This document shows, in pieces, positions 10,991-25,146 of a stretch of 64,000 nucleotides of DNA. A model generated the notes under the pieces. That model made no database searches, was not told where the DNA came from, and worked only from the letters and a program-made list of their open reading frames with translations. This DNA comes from Erinaceus europaeus (lineage: Eukaryota; Chordata; Mammalia; Eulipotyphla; Erinaceidae), in assembly GCF_950295315.1 (NCBI RefSeq), contig NC_080176.1:35737263-35801262 (forward strand), given 5' to 3'. Position 1 is the first letter of the stretch. Each line of letters starts with the position of its first letter. Both the position numbers and the translations under genes were made by a program.

Positions 10991-12145
10991 CTTTTGTCCT
11001 GGTTCATTTCTCCAATGTTGCTCCTTGGTTTAATCATTATTATAGTGTGTTATAAGGTCCTTCCCTTAGTACTTTTCAGTCCACTGATCACTATTGCCTG
11101 GATTGACTTGTGTCTAAGTAAGGTACTTAAAGAGTTCACAGGTGTGGAAATTAGCAGTTATTTCAATATTATCTCAACCCCTGAGTTGAAGCACAGTGGC
11201 TGTTATAGCCTCTTTTGTTCTTTTTCTTCCCTTTAGGCTATGTTAACCTGAGGGCTTTTTACCTATAAGTAGGTTTTTACCTTAATCACTTGCTCATGAC
11301 CAAGAAATATAGCAGGGTGGGGGAGATATAATACATTGTTATGCAAATAGACTCCCACACCCCAAGGATCCATAGCCCAGGGCTTAATTTAGCTTCTCTG
11401 CAGGCATCCATAGCCAAGTAGGGCAGCACTGCTGGGCCCTGTAAGCTTCTATACAAGTCTAGTTTATCATCTTTAGGTTTATAGTCTGTATAGGCTCCCA
11501 CTATACACCCCCACTGCTGGAACATTGAGGTTTAGATCTTCTCCTGAGTTTCCTGTTCATTTCTCTGCTTCCCCCACCCATGTCAGCGCAGGAACTCTCT
11601 CTGCTGCTCAATTCTCTGAGGGCAGTATTTGGTGAGTCTTGGGGGAGTCCTCTCTTCCCTTCAGCAGTCTTTTTTTGTTGGTAAAACATACTGGAGGTGG
11701 CTCCTCAACTGGCAAACTTCTGGACTATTACCAGCAATCTGGGAGTAGATATAGGCTTCTTCTTCTAGCGTTTGCCCTTCTTCCGTAGCCAGTCAACAGC
11801 GTCAGGTTGAGCCTGATGTAAAGTTTTGAGGCCTCCTTTGAATCTGGAGAGGTGGCAGTAGTTGACTATGTGGGTCATAGTCTATCTTTAGCCTCAGGAA
11901 TCTCTTCTTAGGCTCCTATCTGACTACAACCCACAAGTGTTTTCATTCACTGGTGATTTGGTAGGTTCTTAAACTTGTCCGAGTCTTGTCTTGTTGCAAT
12001 CTCAGGTGATATTTGATAGTCCTTGTTCTTTAGAGAAGTTTCTCAACTGGGTATATCTGGAGGTCTGGACAGAATTGTGGTCTTTGAATGATTTGGTGAA
12101 TTGGTGAGTTCCCAAAGTAGTTCTAGTCCTGTCTTGTTGTGGTCC
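10991..12145 (-). mobile_element. L1 5' UTR, older subfamily, with repeated units at its outer end
   Basis: The sequence lies upstream of ORF1 on the minus strand and has no similarity to the 5' UTR at 25641-26956. Near the outer end two blocks repeat the order 'GATTTGGT...TTC...AGTCTTGTCTTGTTG' (about 11955-11997 and 12090-12143). This suggests two promoter-type units of roughly 150 bp. Confidence 0.5.
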
Positions 12146-12404
12146 CAGACAAAAAAAAAAAATACACAAATTAATAGAATTTTAAATGATAGGGTAGATA
12201 TCTCAACAGACAACACAGAAATCAGAAATCCAAAATGTCATGCAAAGCATCTATGAACAGGTATATGACACCAAGCTAGAGAAACTGTAATAAATGGAAG
12301 AATTCCTGGAAACATACTCACCCAAAACTGACCCAGGAAGAACTACAAAATCTAAATGGACCAATCACAGACAAATAAATTGAAATAGAATCTTTCCAAC
12401 AATA

Positions 12405-12636
12405 TCTTTCTCTCCCCCTCTCTGTCTTTCTCTCCTCTCTTCATTTCTGTTCTAACCAACAACAAAGACACCAATAACAACAATAATAACCACAACAACA
12501 ATGAAACAACAAGGGCAACAAAAGGAAAAAATACCCTTCAGGAGCAGTGGGTTCATGGTACAGGCACCAAGCCCCAGCAGTAACCCTGAAAGCAAAAAAA
12601 AAAAAAAAAAAAAGAAAAGAAAGAAAGAAAGAAAGC
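12405..12636 (+). mobile_element. SINE-A, 5'-truncated
   Basis: It starts within the CTTTCTCTCCCCCTCTCTG block and lacks the tRNA head. It runs through the AACAACAA-rich part and the 'GGTTCATGGTACAGGCACC' segment into a long A/AAAG tail. It sits at a point where about 0.4 kb of L1 ORF2 is missing. Confidence 0.85.
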
Positions 12637-12691
12637 CTTTGACAAAATCCAACATCCCTCATAATCAAAATGCCTTAAGATAGTGGAATCT

Positions 12692-12997
12692 GGGAGTCAG
12701 GCAGTCGTGCAGTGGGTTAAACACACATGGCGCAAAGCACAAAGACCAGCGTAAGGATCCCAGTTCGATCCCCTGGCTCCCCGGCTCCCCACCTACAGAG
12801 GAGTCACTTCACAGGTGGTGAAGCAGGTCTTCAGGTGTCTATCTTTCTCTCCCTCTCTCTGTCTTCCCCTCCCCTCTCCATTTTTATATGTCCTAACAAT
12901 GATGATAACAACAGTAATAATAAGTACAACAATAAAAAACAAAAAAGGCAACAAAAGGGAAAAAATATAAATAAACAAATATAAAATATAAAATAAA
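12692..12997 (+). mobile_element. SINE-A, full length
   Basis: The tRNA head carries an A box (GCAGTGGGTTAAACACAC) and a B box (AGTTCGATCCC). The body and AATAATAA-type tail follow. Flanks GATAGTGGAATCT (12679-12691) and GATACTGGGATCC (12998-13010) form an imperfect target duplication in L1 ORF2. Confidence 0.9.
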
Positions 12998-13803
12998 GAT
13001 ACTGGGATCCATATATAGCAAACATACAGCCAACATCATACTCAATGGAGAGAATCTGAAAGCATTCTCCCCCTCAGATCAGGGACCAGACAGGGTATTC
13101 CACTATCACCATTTCTCATCAACATAATATTCAGAGTTTTGGCCATAGCAATTGGAATACAGATTAGAGAGGAAGAAGTCAAACTCTCACATTTGTAGAT
13201 GTTATGGTAGTATTCATAGAAAATCCTAATTAATCCAGCAGAAAGCTTCTGGAAAATATTAAGCAATCTAGCAGTGCCATTCCTTTACACAACCACTAAG
13301 TCAGAAGAGGAGGATATCCAGAAATCACTCTCATTCACTACTATAGCAAAATCAATAAATATCTAGGAATAAACATAGCCAAAGAAGTGAAGGACATATA
13401 CTGAAAACTTATGAGTTGCTATTAAAGGAAATGGAAAATAATACAAAGAAGTGGAATGATATCCCTTGTTCATGGATTGGAAGAATTAACATTATCAAAA
13501 TGATATTCTACCCAGAGCCATAAGCAAATGTAATGCAATACCCATAAGGTCCCACCAAGTTTCTTTAAGAGAATAAAACAAAATTACAATTATATATCTG
13601 GAACCAGAGAATGCCTAGAGTCACCAGAACAATCTTGATAAAAAGTAACAGAAATGGAAGCATCACATTCTCCCAGATCTCAAACTATATTATAAGTGTC
13701 CATCATAATCAAAACTGCCTGGTACTGGAACAAAAATAGATACACAGGCCAGTAAAACAGAATTGAAAGCCCAGAAATATTCCTCCATATCTATGAACAT
13801 CTA

Positions 13804-13945
13804 GTTTTTTTTAACTTTTTTTCCCTTTATTGAGAGATTAGTGCTTTATAGTCACCAGTAAATACAGTAGTTTGAACATGCATAACTTTTCTCAGTTTTC
13901 CACAAAACAGTACACGTCTCACTAGGACTTCTATCATCCTTTCCA
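13804..13945 (-). mobile_element. Short-UTR L1 3' stub inserted in L1
   Basis: A T-rich start and CCTTTATTGAGAGATTAGTG match the tail-proximal end of the short-UTR L1s in reverse. Flanks GAACATCTA (13795-13803) and GGACTTCTA (13946-13954) agree at 7 of 9 positions. Confidence 0.7.
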
Positions 13946-14723
13946 GGACTTCTAATTTTTGATAAGGGGGCCCAAACTAGTAAGTGGACAAATAAGATTT
14001 CTACAGCAAATGGTTCTGGGGAAAATGGGTTGAAACATGTAGAAGAATGGAATTGAAATATTTTATCTCACCAGAAACAAAAGTCAACTCCAAATGGATC
14101 AAGGACCTGGATGTTAGACCAAAAACTATCAAGTACTTAAGGGAAAGTATTGGTGAAAAACTTTTCCATCTAAATCTCAAGGACATCTTCAATGATACAG
14201 GCCCAATTGTAAGGAAAACTAAAACAAAAATAAATCAAAGGAACTATATCAAATTGAAAAACTTCTGCACAGCAAAATAAACTATCACCCAAAGAAAGAG
14301 ACTCCTCACAGAATGGGAGGAGATTTTTACATGCCATACATCAGGCAAGAGACTTACAACCAAACATAGCAACAAAAAAGCAAATGATTTCATCCAAAAA
14401 TGGGTAGAGGATATGAACAGAATATTCTCCACAGAAGAGATCCAGAAGGCCAATAAACATGAAAAATGCTCCAAGTCATTGATTGTCAGAGAAATGCAAG
14501 TATAGACAACTATGAGATACCACCTCACCCACGTGAAAATTTCATACATCAGAAACAGAAGAAATAACAAATGCTGAAGAGGTCATGGGAGCAAAGGAAC
14601 CCTCCTGCACTGCTGGTGGGAATGTCAATTGGGCCAAATTCTATGGAGAACAGTCTGGAGAATGCTCAGAAGGCTAGAAGTGGACCTTCACTATGACCCT
14701 GCAATTACTCTCCTGGGGATATA

Positions 14724-15233
14724 TGTTGGGAAATTGTGCATATGTGGTTGAGTTATGCAGGGCCCACAAACCACCCTATGCTAGTATGACCAGTCCCTTT
14801 ATCTACATACCAATCCTCTGCTTTGTCTTTTAAATGACTAAAGGTCTCCTCCCCACCACTTTATCCCCTCAGGGTATTACTAATTTCCCGCTACCTAAAA
14901 CCATAGCAATGGTAGCTAAGGAAGTTCTCAGCATGTCTTTTTTTTTTCTCCACTCCCTTTCCTAGGCATCTCCGTTCCCAACTTGCCACTTGTGGTTTTA
15001 TCCCATAAAACCCACTTCTGTTCCTGGTTTCACTCTCTTTTCTCTCCTGTGTCCTGACCTGGAGAAGGGCTGGCGTGCAGAGCAGGAGGCAGCCATTGCA
15101 GTTTGGCACCATGTGGCTTAACCTGCTCTGCTCACACCTGACTCTAGGGTGTTCCCATGTGAATAAAAAAATATATTACCATGCCGTCATGAGTTCCTGG
15201 ATAATCTCTCCCGCCTGCAATGCTAGCCTGGCA
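14724..15233 (+). mobile_element. Solo LTR (ERVK-like) with perfect 6-bp target duplication
   Basis: A 510-bp block starting TGTTGGGAAATTGTG and ending GCCTGGCA interrupts L1 ORF2. GATATA flanks both sides (14718-14723 and 15234-15239), and removing the block restores the L1 reading 'ggggatatatcctaagg'. AATAAA lies near 15160. Its 5' end resembles the LTR at 38927. A 6-bp duplication is typical of class II (ERVK-type) elements. Confidence 0.9.
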
Positions 15234-15487
15234 GATATATCCTAAGGAACCCAACACACCCATCCAAAAAGATTTGTGTGAACCTATGTTCATAGCAGCA
15301 CAATTTGTAATAGCCAAAATACGGAAGCAACATAGGTATCCAACAACAAATGAGTGACTGAGAAAGTTGCGATATATATATGAATATTGCTCAGCTATTA
15401 AGAATAGTGAACCCACCTTCTCTGACCCATCTTGGATGGAGCTAGAAGGAATTATGTTGAGTGAGATAAGTCAGAAAGAGAAAGATG

Positions 15488-15690
15488 TTGTGGTCCAGAA
15501 GGTGGTACAGTGGATAGATCACTGAATTCTCAGTCCGCCATCTTCCGGGAACCTCTGATCACTGAATTCTCAACCATGAGGTTCTGAGTTTGATCCCCAG
15601 CAACACATGAACCAGAGTGATGTCTGGTTCTTTCCTCCTTTCTTTCTCATGAATAAATAAATAAATTCTTTTAAAAAAAAAAAGAAAGAA
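15488..15690 (+). mobile_element. SINE-B carrying a 24-bp L1 5'-end insertion
   Basis: A tRNA-derived SINE with B box GAGTTTGATCCCCAG and the AATAAATAAAT tail. Relative to the copy at 33367-33526 it holds an extra 40 bp (15533-15572). This is 24 bp matching the very 5' end of L1 in reverse, plus a second copy of the 16-bp target GATCACTGAATTCTCA. The L1 flank GAAAGAGAAAGATG (15474-15487) reappears at 16044-16057 beyond the next SINE. Confidence 0.85.
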
Positions 15691-16043
15691 AGGGGGTCGG
15701 GCGGTGGCGCAGTGGGTTAAGTGCATGTGGCGCAAAGCGCAGGGACCGGCATAAGGATCCCGGTTCGAGCCCCAGGCTCCCCACCTGCAGGGGAGTCGCT
15801 TCACAGGCGGTGAAGCAGGTCTGCAGGTGTCTATCTTTCTCTCCTCCTCTCTGTCTTCCCCTCCTCTCTCCATTTCTCTCTGTCCTATCCAACAACGAAT
15901 TGCATCAACAAGGGCAATAATAATAACCACAACGAAGCAACAACAAGGGCAACAAAAGGGGGAAAAAATGGCCTCCAGGAGCGGTGGATTCATGGTGCAG
16001 GCACCGATCCCAGCAATAACCCTGGAGGAAAAAAAAAAAGAAA
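15691..16043 (+). mobile_element. SINE-A, full length, well preserved
   Basis: This is the best-preserved copy in the window. The tRNA head has A box GGCGCAGTGGGTTAAGTGC and B box GGTTCGAGCCCC. The CACCTGCAGGGGAGTCGCTT body and AACAACGAA/AATAATAA region follow, then the 'GGAGCGGTGGATTCATGG' segment and an A-rich tail. It landed in the A-rich tail of the preceding SINE-B; AAAGAAAGAAAG occurs on both sides. Boundaries within the A-runs are approximate. Confidence 0.92.
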
Positions 16044-16075
16044 GAAAGAAAAAGATGAGCATGGGATGATCCGAC

Positions 16076-18560
16076 TCATAAACAGAAGTGGAGAAAGAAC
16101 GGAACAGAAAATGCAAAGCAGAATTTGACTGAGTTTGGAGTATTGCACCAAAGTAAAAAATCTCTGAGGGGAAGGGAAGGGTAGAGTTTCAGCTCCACTG
16201 GAGGGGGTTAGGGGTAGCAACACAGACATTTGGTGGTGGAATGGTGTTACTATATACTCCTATTAATTTATAATCTTACAAATCACTGTTTAATCAATAT
16301 GAGAGAGAAAAAGTAGATTGAATGAATCAAGCTTTTTAATGCATAGACTTCAGTTCTGAGCATATATTCCTTCAATAAAATCATTTAGGATTTCAAATTA
16401 GTAACCTGATCACATTTTAACACTGAGTTTAAATTTTAATAAATTTGTAAAAATTAATTTTTGTCTGTACTATTAAATCACCTATAATCTTAGACTGGGG
16501 AGACCAGAAGCAAATGGTCTTGTTAGTATCTAAGATATAATTATTTGTAAATAGCATTAAATGACATATATCAGGTCTTGTACAGCATTGCCTTCTTAAA
16601 GTTGAAGACAGTGAGGAACATTCTTCATATTCTATAAAACCCATATTTCTCATGGTCCCAGAATGTCTGGGGCCTTGCTTGTTTTCCTTAATGCTTCTTT
16701 TGATCCATACCATTTGATACTTCATCTGCTGATCTCAACCAAATCAGTGCAACCAATGCTACCTTTACATGTTTCACTTTAGACAATATCCAGAGATGCC
16801 AGTTCTGGGATATCAACCCTCCACCTCCAATACTAGGATGAGACCTTTATTAGCTTATAAGACTCCTTAATTCCATTATGAATGGCACACTTCCTAGCAA
16901 AATTACAGAACCTAGATATAGACCAGGACCCAAGAGACTGGGAACATGTGCATAAGTATTCATAAAGTAGGGAAAAATACATCTTAAAGTAAAGGTGCGC
17001 AATGGTCTACAGTGACTCAAAAAGTGCAGCAAGCAAGTAGAAAGACCTATAAGAGATACCATAAAGTAGTAGTCAGATATTTTCTAATTAAACCTAGATA
17101 CTGTCCTCATCTACTTCCTATTTCACTTCCCTCAATCACTCAAACTCTAACCTTGTCAGATAAATTAAGGACTACAAAAGCTGAGCAAGAGACTGGCACA
17201 CTTTAATGATGGTGCTCTTTTATAAAAATGTTTTAAATTTATTTATTTTCCCTTTGTTGCCCTTGTTGTTTTATTGTTGTTGTTGCTGTTGTTGTTGGAT
17301 AGGACAGAGAGAAATGGAGGAGGGGAAGACAGAGGGGGGGAGAGAAAGATAGACACCTGTAGACCTGCTTCATCACGTGTGAAGCTACTCCCCTGCAGGT
17401 GGGGAGCCAGGGGCTCAAACCAGGATCCTTACACCAGCCCTTGTGCTTTGGTCCATGTGCGCTGAACCCACTACACCACCTCTTGTCTCCCTATGATTGT
17501 GCTTCTGGTCACTACCAGACCACCCCATCATCTGGGCCTCTACTCAGGGAGTTCTGGAATTCCCACATAAATATGATGAGCCTAGACCTCTAACAGATCC
17601 CTCTCTCCACCATCACTGGACATCTCCATCAGGAATGTCCTTATAAACCCTCTTGTGGGCCTCTACAGGATCTTGCTTTCAGTGTGGATCAACAATGGTA
17701 GGAACTGCCCCACTCTCTGAAAGGAGGCTGGGTCAACATACTCTGCCACTGATCCTGAAATCAGTGCAGTCTAAAATGTTTCTAGCTATGACCATGGAAT
17801 GTGAGTTCAGACTGACAGAAATGCAGCAGTTACACAGGCTGTAAATATGAATAGACATGGGCCCTAGGTCAGATTGATGAGGTTTGTACTTAATGGTATT
17901 TATATACTTTCCCCATATTCGGGAGCTAATCTCTCCTCTCATCCAGCTTTCTGGTCCTATTTTCAACTCTGACATCATCTCTCCAGACAATACTTTCAGC
18001 CCACTCCCATGTTATCTGTAGGGTTCAGGCAAAAAATTAACAAAGTCGTAGGCCCCTTAAAATATACCTAAAATAGATTACAAATTTTCTTCCAACATAA
18101 AGACCCCAAATTGCATGTGCCATATTCTTACTTTTAGGTTCTTGATTATTAAGCAATTTGCTCTGATTTATATCTTAATGCTTTTCAGCCACCAGGTTGC
18201 AGATGCTACCAAGATGCCAACCTGACTTCACTGAGCAGATGACATCACCAATGTGTCCTGGAACCTCACCTCTCTAGAGCCCTACCCAGTTGGGAAACAT
18301 AGAAACAGGATGGGGTATGGATCAACCTGGCAATACCCATGTTCAATGGAAAAATAATTACAGAAGACAGACCTTCCACCTTCTGTATCCCATAAAAATC
18401 TTTGGTCCACATTCCCAGAAGAATAAACAGTAGGGACCCTTGGGGGATAAAGTGGGAAGGTAAACGGAATTCTGGTGGTGGGAATTGTGTGGATTTGAAC
18501 GCCTCTTACCCCACAGTGTTGTTGATCATTATTAAATCACTAATAAAATTCAAATCAAAA
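16076..18560 (+). mobile_element. Long 3' UTR of the old L1
   Basis: This is about 2.2 kb of L1 3' UTR once the SINE at 17219-17492 is removed. The distal part (17690-18560) matches 53455-54372, 46637-47105 and 51646-52265. The proximal part (16250-17000) matches the complement of 32400-33140 and 43900-44420. It ends in AATCACTAATAAAATTC. The length far exceeds the human-type L1 UTR of about 0.5 kb. Confidence 0.75.
17219..17492 (-). mobile_element. SINE-A, minus strand
   Basis: A reverse ERI-type SINE with the TTTGTTGCCCTTGTTG start, GACAGAGAGAAATGG and a tRNA head ending at about 17490. Flanks ATGATGGTGCTCT (17206-17218) and ATGATTGTGCTTCT (17493-17506) are an imperfect target duplication. 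Confidence 0.9.
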
Positions 18561-18800
18561 ATTATTTGGGGGATGCAGAAAGTGGTAGTTCTGGCTTCTG
18601 TAATTGCTTCTCTGCTGGACAGGGTGTTGACATGTCAATCCATAACCCCAGCCTGCTTCTAACTTCCCCCTATTGGGGTAGAGCTCTGGAAAGGTGAGGT
18701 TCCAGGACACATTTGGTGAGATCGTCTGCCCAGGGAAGACAGAATCATAGTAGCATCTGCAATTTGGTGGCTGAAAGGCAGCAAGATAGTTCCCTATGTC
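18561..18800 (-). mobile_element. Old L1 3' UTR fragment, inverted against its neighbour
   Basis: 'GTTCTGGCTTCTGTAATTGC' and 'GGTTCCAGGACACATTTGGT' match the minus-strand UTR copies at 42900-43080 and 51290-51500. It is inverted relative to 18200-18450, so the two form an imperfect inverted repeat. Confidence 0.75.
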
Positions 18801-19351
18801 TGCCCTCCACAGCAACTGTGTGGTGCTTCCCTGAGTGTTTATGCAGTCAAGAAGCCTTTTCAAGGAGCCAGGATCCCACGTCATTCTCTTTTTCTTGGGA
18901 TACTCCCTTATTTTGGTATAGCACGTCCTTCAAGAAATTCCTGAATAGAAAGTATAAAAGATAGCTTTTCACCCCTGAGATCTTACATAACTGAAAGTAT
19001 CTTTATTTAACCCTCACACTGGATTGATAGTTTCACTGGGTATAATGAGAAATATTATTTTTGCTGATAACATTAAAGTCATTGCTCATTGTTGTTCAAT
19101 TCCAGGAGTGCATTTGAATAGTTTATTTCCATTCTTGTCCCTGACCTTTTGTAAATGTCCTTTTTCTCTAACTTTGGAAAAATTTTTCAATATTAGTTTT
19201 ATCCTGTGTTTTGAAATTCCCACAGTGATGTGTTATAATATGTCTTCGTTTAATCCACTGGCTTCTTAGAAGTTACAGAGAATTTTGTGCATAAAGACAA
19301 AATTTAATCCCTATCTCTTTCCATGATATTTAATAGCAAGGTAGTGAATTT
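18801..19351. other. Unassigned stretch
   Basis: AT-rich sequence without a recognisable repeat or a convincing coding frame. It holds the upstream flank AAAAATAATT (19352-19361) of the next L1 at its end. Confidence 0.4.
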
Positions 19352-19361
19352 AAAAATAATT

Positions 19362-20452
19362 CTTGACTGGTTCCCGGAAGATGGCAGACTGAGAAGCTGC
19401 TAGTGGCTTGAGCTATCACCACATGGACTGGAAACAGTAGGATTTTCTGCCTTTAGTAGGCCAGTCAATAAGGGGTCCTAGTGGTGACACCAAGGAGGTG
19501 ACTATAACTTAATGTGGGTTAAAAAACAGAGTAAAAAGAAAGGGAAAATTTTTTAATTATTATTCCCAAAGTGCACCCCCTCCCCTGCTGAGCTTCTTTC
19601 TTTACCAAGATTCCTGTCCCACCAGGGGGTATCATTCATTCTAAGTTTATTCCCTTCTGAAACCTTTGGCCTTTTTTCTTTCTAAGTAGCCAACCAGCTG
19701 CCTCTGCTCAGGCAGCTCCCCCCCCACATAGCTGATTAAATAATAAAAAATAAATAAATAAAAAACTCTCCCTCCCCCCCACATAGCTAATTAAATAATA
19801 AAAAAAATAACTCTTTCCTTTCACCACTCTTTTATTACTTTTCTTTTTCTTATCTTTTTCTTTTTTCTCTCTCTCTTTTTTTTCCTTTTTCTCATTCTTG
19901 TCCTCCTTTCTTCCTTAATCCTTGAGCTTTCTGAATTCACTGATACACATTTGGGAATTATTTTGGGGAAGAAATCTGACTCAGAGTGGACTCTCTCTGC
20001 ATGTATCTCTGCTCAACTTCCCTTCCTCCTTTAGCTACAACCTAGAATATACAGTGGATGATAGAGTTGCATAACTGTGTATTCCTGCTATCCTTGTCTA
20101 GTCCTGAGGTATTTTTTTTTTCTTTCTTTCTTAACAATCAGCTGCCTCTGCTCAGGAGGCTTGAGGCAATCTGGGACAGGGTTTTTACCCTGCTCTGTTT
20201 TATTATTAATGTTATATAAAAGCATATATCTCCCCCCCCCCTTTAGGTTGATCAGAATTAACTCTTAGGGTATCTTTCATTGTTAGGGTAGTGGGCATCT
20301 TATTAATTGTGAGAGGAACTTGTCTCGTTAATCCTACCTCCTCTACAGACTCTCCCCTTCTTCCTCCTCCTAGAAAATTAAAATAAAATAAAATAAAGTA
20401 AAATAAAAAATAAAGTAATAAATTTAAAAAAACTTTCCTTTCACTGCTCTTT
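19362..20452 (+). promoter_or_regulatory. L1 5' UTR (promoter region), first part with tandem units
   Basis: It opens with CCCGGAAGATGGCAGACTGA. AAGATGGC (19378-19385) is a YY1-type core at the place where mammalian L1s carry one. Two tandem units follow. Unit 1 (about 19690-20135) starts CAACCAGCTGCCTCTGCTCA. Unit 2 starts near 20131 with CAATCAGCTGCCTCTGCTCA and continues after the nested L1 at 26970. Both contain a CT-rich tract and then the 'ATCTGACTCAGAGTGGACTC' block (19975 and 27093). Confidence 0.7.
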
Positions 20453-21792
20453 TTTTAAATTTTTTATTTAAGAAAGGATTAATGAACAAAAACATAAGGT
20501 AGGAGGGGTACAACTCCACACAATTCCCACCACCAAATCTCCATATCCCACCTCCTCCCCTGATAGCTTTCCCATTCTCTAGCCCCTGGAAGCATGGACC
20601 CAGGGTCATTGTGGGTTGCAGAAGGTAGAAGGTCTGGCTTCTGTAATTGCTTCCCCGCTGAACATGGGCGTTGACTGGTAGGTCCATACTCCCAGTCTGC
20701 TTCTCTCTTTCCCGAGTAAGGTGTGTCTCTGGGGAAGCTGAGCTCCAGGACACATTGGTGGGGTCTTCAATCCAGGGAAGCCTGGCCAGCATCCTGGTGG
20801 CATCTGGAACCTGATAATTGAAAAGAGAGTTAACATACAAAGCCAAACAATTTGTTGAGCAATCATGGATCCCAAGCTTGGAATAGTGGAGAGGAATTGT
20901 TAGGGAGATAATCACTGTAAACTCTAATGTAATTCTGCTTTCCGGTATATATTTTACAGTAGTTTATGGATACTTGTGAACATAAGCTCTATCTCACAGA
21001 AACTGGTGTATATCTAGGTTATGGGACTTTGTTAGAAAGTGAACTACCTGAGATGAAATTAGAGTGTACTATAAAAGGAAAGGTCTCACCCGAGTAATGA
21101 AGCCGAAGGGTTGTCATTCCACATTCTCTGGACGCAGTCTGAGGTGAAGCATGTTGAGGTGGCAATCGTTGCGTTGGTTAGGTTGTAATCGGCAGATGCA
21201 ATATTATTTGGTTTGAATTGGGAGACGCATACGGGAAAGTGGGCCCTATCCAAGGGTTCCAGGACTGGGAGAAGTAGGGGTTCTATAGTGGAGATGTGAG
21301 GTTCCTGCTATCTTAGGGTTCAAAAAGACAATAGATAGTTAATGTTATCATCACATTATTTGGTAATTGGGTGAACTTTGAAAAGTCCTTTTGTTAGGGT
21401 TTGCTGTACAGTATCCAGTATCTTGTATATAGCTGTGCTATTGGATTTTTCTAATATACTTGGTCTAGGCTTTTGAGAGAGTCCGCATATCAAATACACA
21501 GCCTATATATTAAAAAGATTCAGTTTGTGTTTTGAGAAACTTTGAGACATACGACTGATTTTCCCCCTCTCATACTAATTAACTACTGATTTATATGTCT
21601 ACATTTTGCTAGGAGTGTACATAAACACCATTCCCACCACCAAAAGACTGTGACCCATCCCTCCCACCCACTCCCACCCCCCACTGGCCCAGGAAGCTGC
21701 ATGTCTACCCCTCACCACTGGGTTTTTACTTTGGTGCCCTACTTACAATTTGATCAGGTCCTGCTTTTAGTTTCTCTTTCAGATCTTCTTCC
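20453..21792 (-). mobile_element. L1 3' UTR and A-tail
   Basis: This 1.34-kb UTR is homologous to 1-1112, 28461-29804, 3386-4570 and 59520-60850. On the minus strand a 163-codon open frame (20424-20915) matches the frame open at 624-1061. The C-run complement of the G cluster lies at about 20520-20565. Confidence 0.88.
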
Positions 21793-25086
<3,294 letters not shown>

Positions 25087-25146
25087 TGTTCTAAAAAATA
25101 ATTTGTTTACTCTGATATATTGCAAGTATTATAGTGATGTTCTTGT

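Larger units (their letters stand above)
8271..12145 (-). mobile_element. Short-UTR L1, minus strand, internally rearranged but with 5' UTR
   Basis: On the minus strand the order is: 5' UTR (12145 to about 10990), ORF1 (about 10990-10110), ORF2 N-terminal endonuclease region (about 10010-9655), a second ORF1 segment (about 9650-9305), ORF2 C-terminus (about 9290-8470), then short 3' UTR and tail (8470-8271). The ORF2 middle, including the reverse transcriptase, is absent. It abuts the plus-strand L1 ORF1 on the left and plus-strand ORF2 on the right (12146), so it appears to have inserted into the older L1 with loss of target sequence. I see no clear target duplication. Confidence 0.75.
12150..16075 (+). 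pseudogene. L1 ORF2 pseudogene (linker, partial RT, C-terminus)
   Basis: The segment codes for the endonuclease-RT linker at 12150-12400. About 0.4 kb of RT (the fingers, compared with 23435-23700 of the younger copy) is missing across the first SINE. The RT palm resumes at 12637 ('CCTTTGACAAAATCCAAC', the AFDKIQ motif). The catalytic FADD site near 13190-13215 is destroyed by stops and substitutions. The thumb and C-terminal parts run from 13380 to 14723 and from 15240 to 16075. It keeps the roughly 0.5 kb (13395-14070) that the younger L1 has lost. Confidence 0.8.
12146..18560 (+). mobile_element. Old long-UTR L1, ORF2 and 3' UTR, heavily interrupted
   Basis: This is a plus-strand L1 from the ORF2 linker (12150) to its tail (18560), probably the continuation of the L1 that begins at 5611-8270. 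Insertions in order: SINE-A (12405-12636), SINE-A (12692-12997), L1 stub (13804-13945), solo LTR (14724-15233), SINE-B plus SINE-A (15488-16043) and SINE-A minus (17219-17492). ORF2 ends near 16075 and about 2.2 kb of 3' UTR follow, less the SINE. Confidence 0.8.

Noticed and set aside
12441..13025. Hydrophobic minus-strand frames
   Set aside because: They are antisense of A-rich and AAC-rich SINE tails.
15559..16116. 185-codon minus-strand frame
   Set aside because: It is the antisense of SINE-A and SINE-B; the residues are encoded by SINE body and tail.
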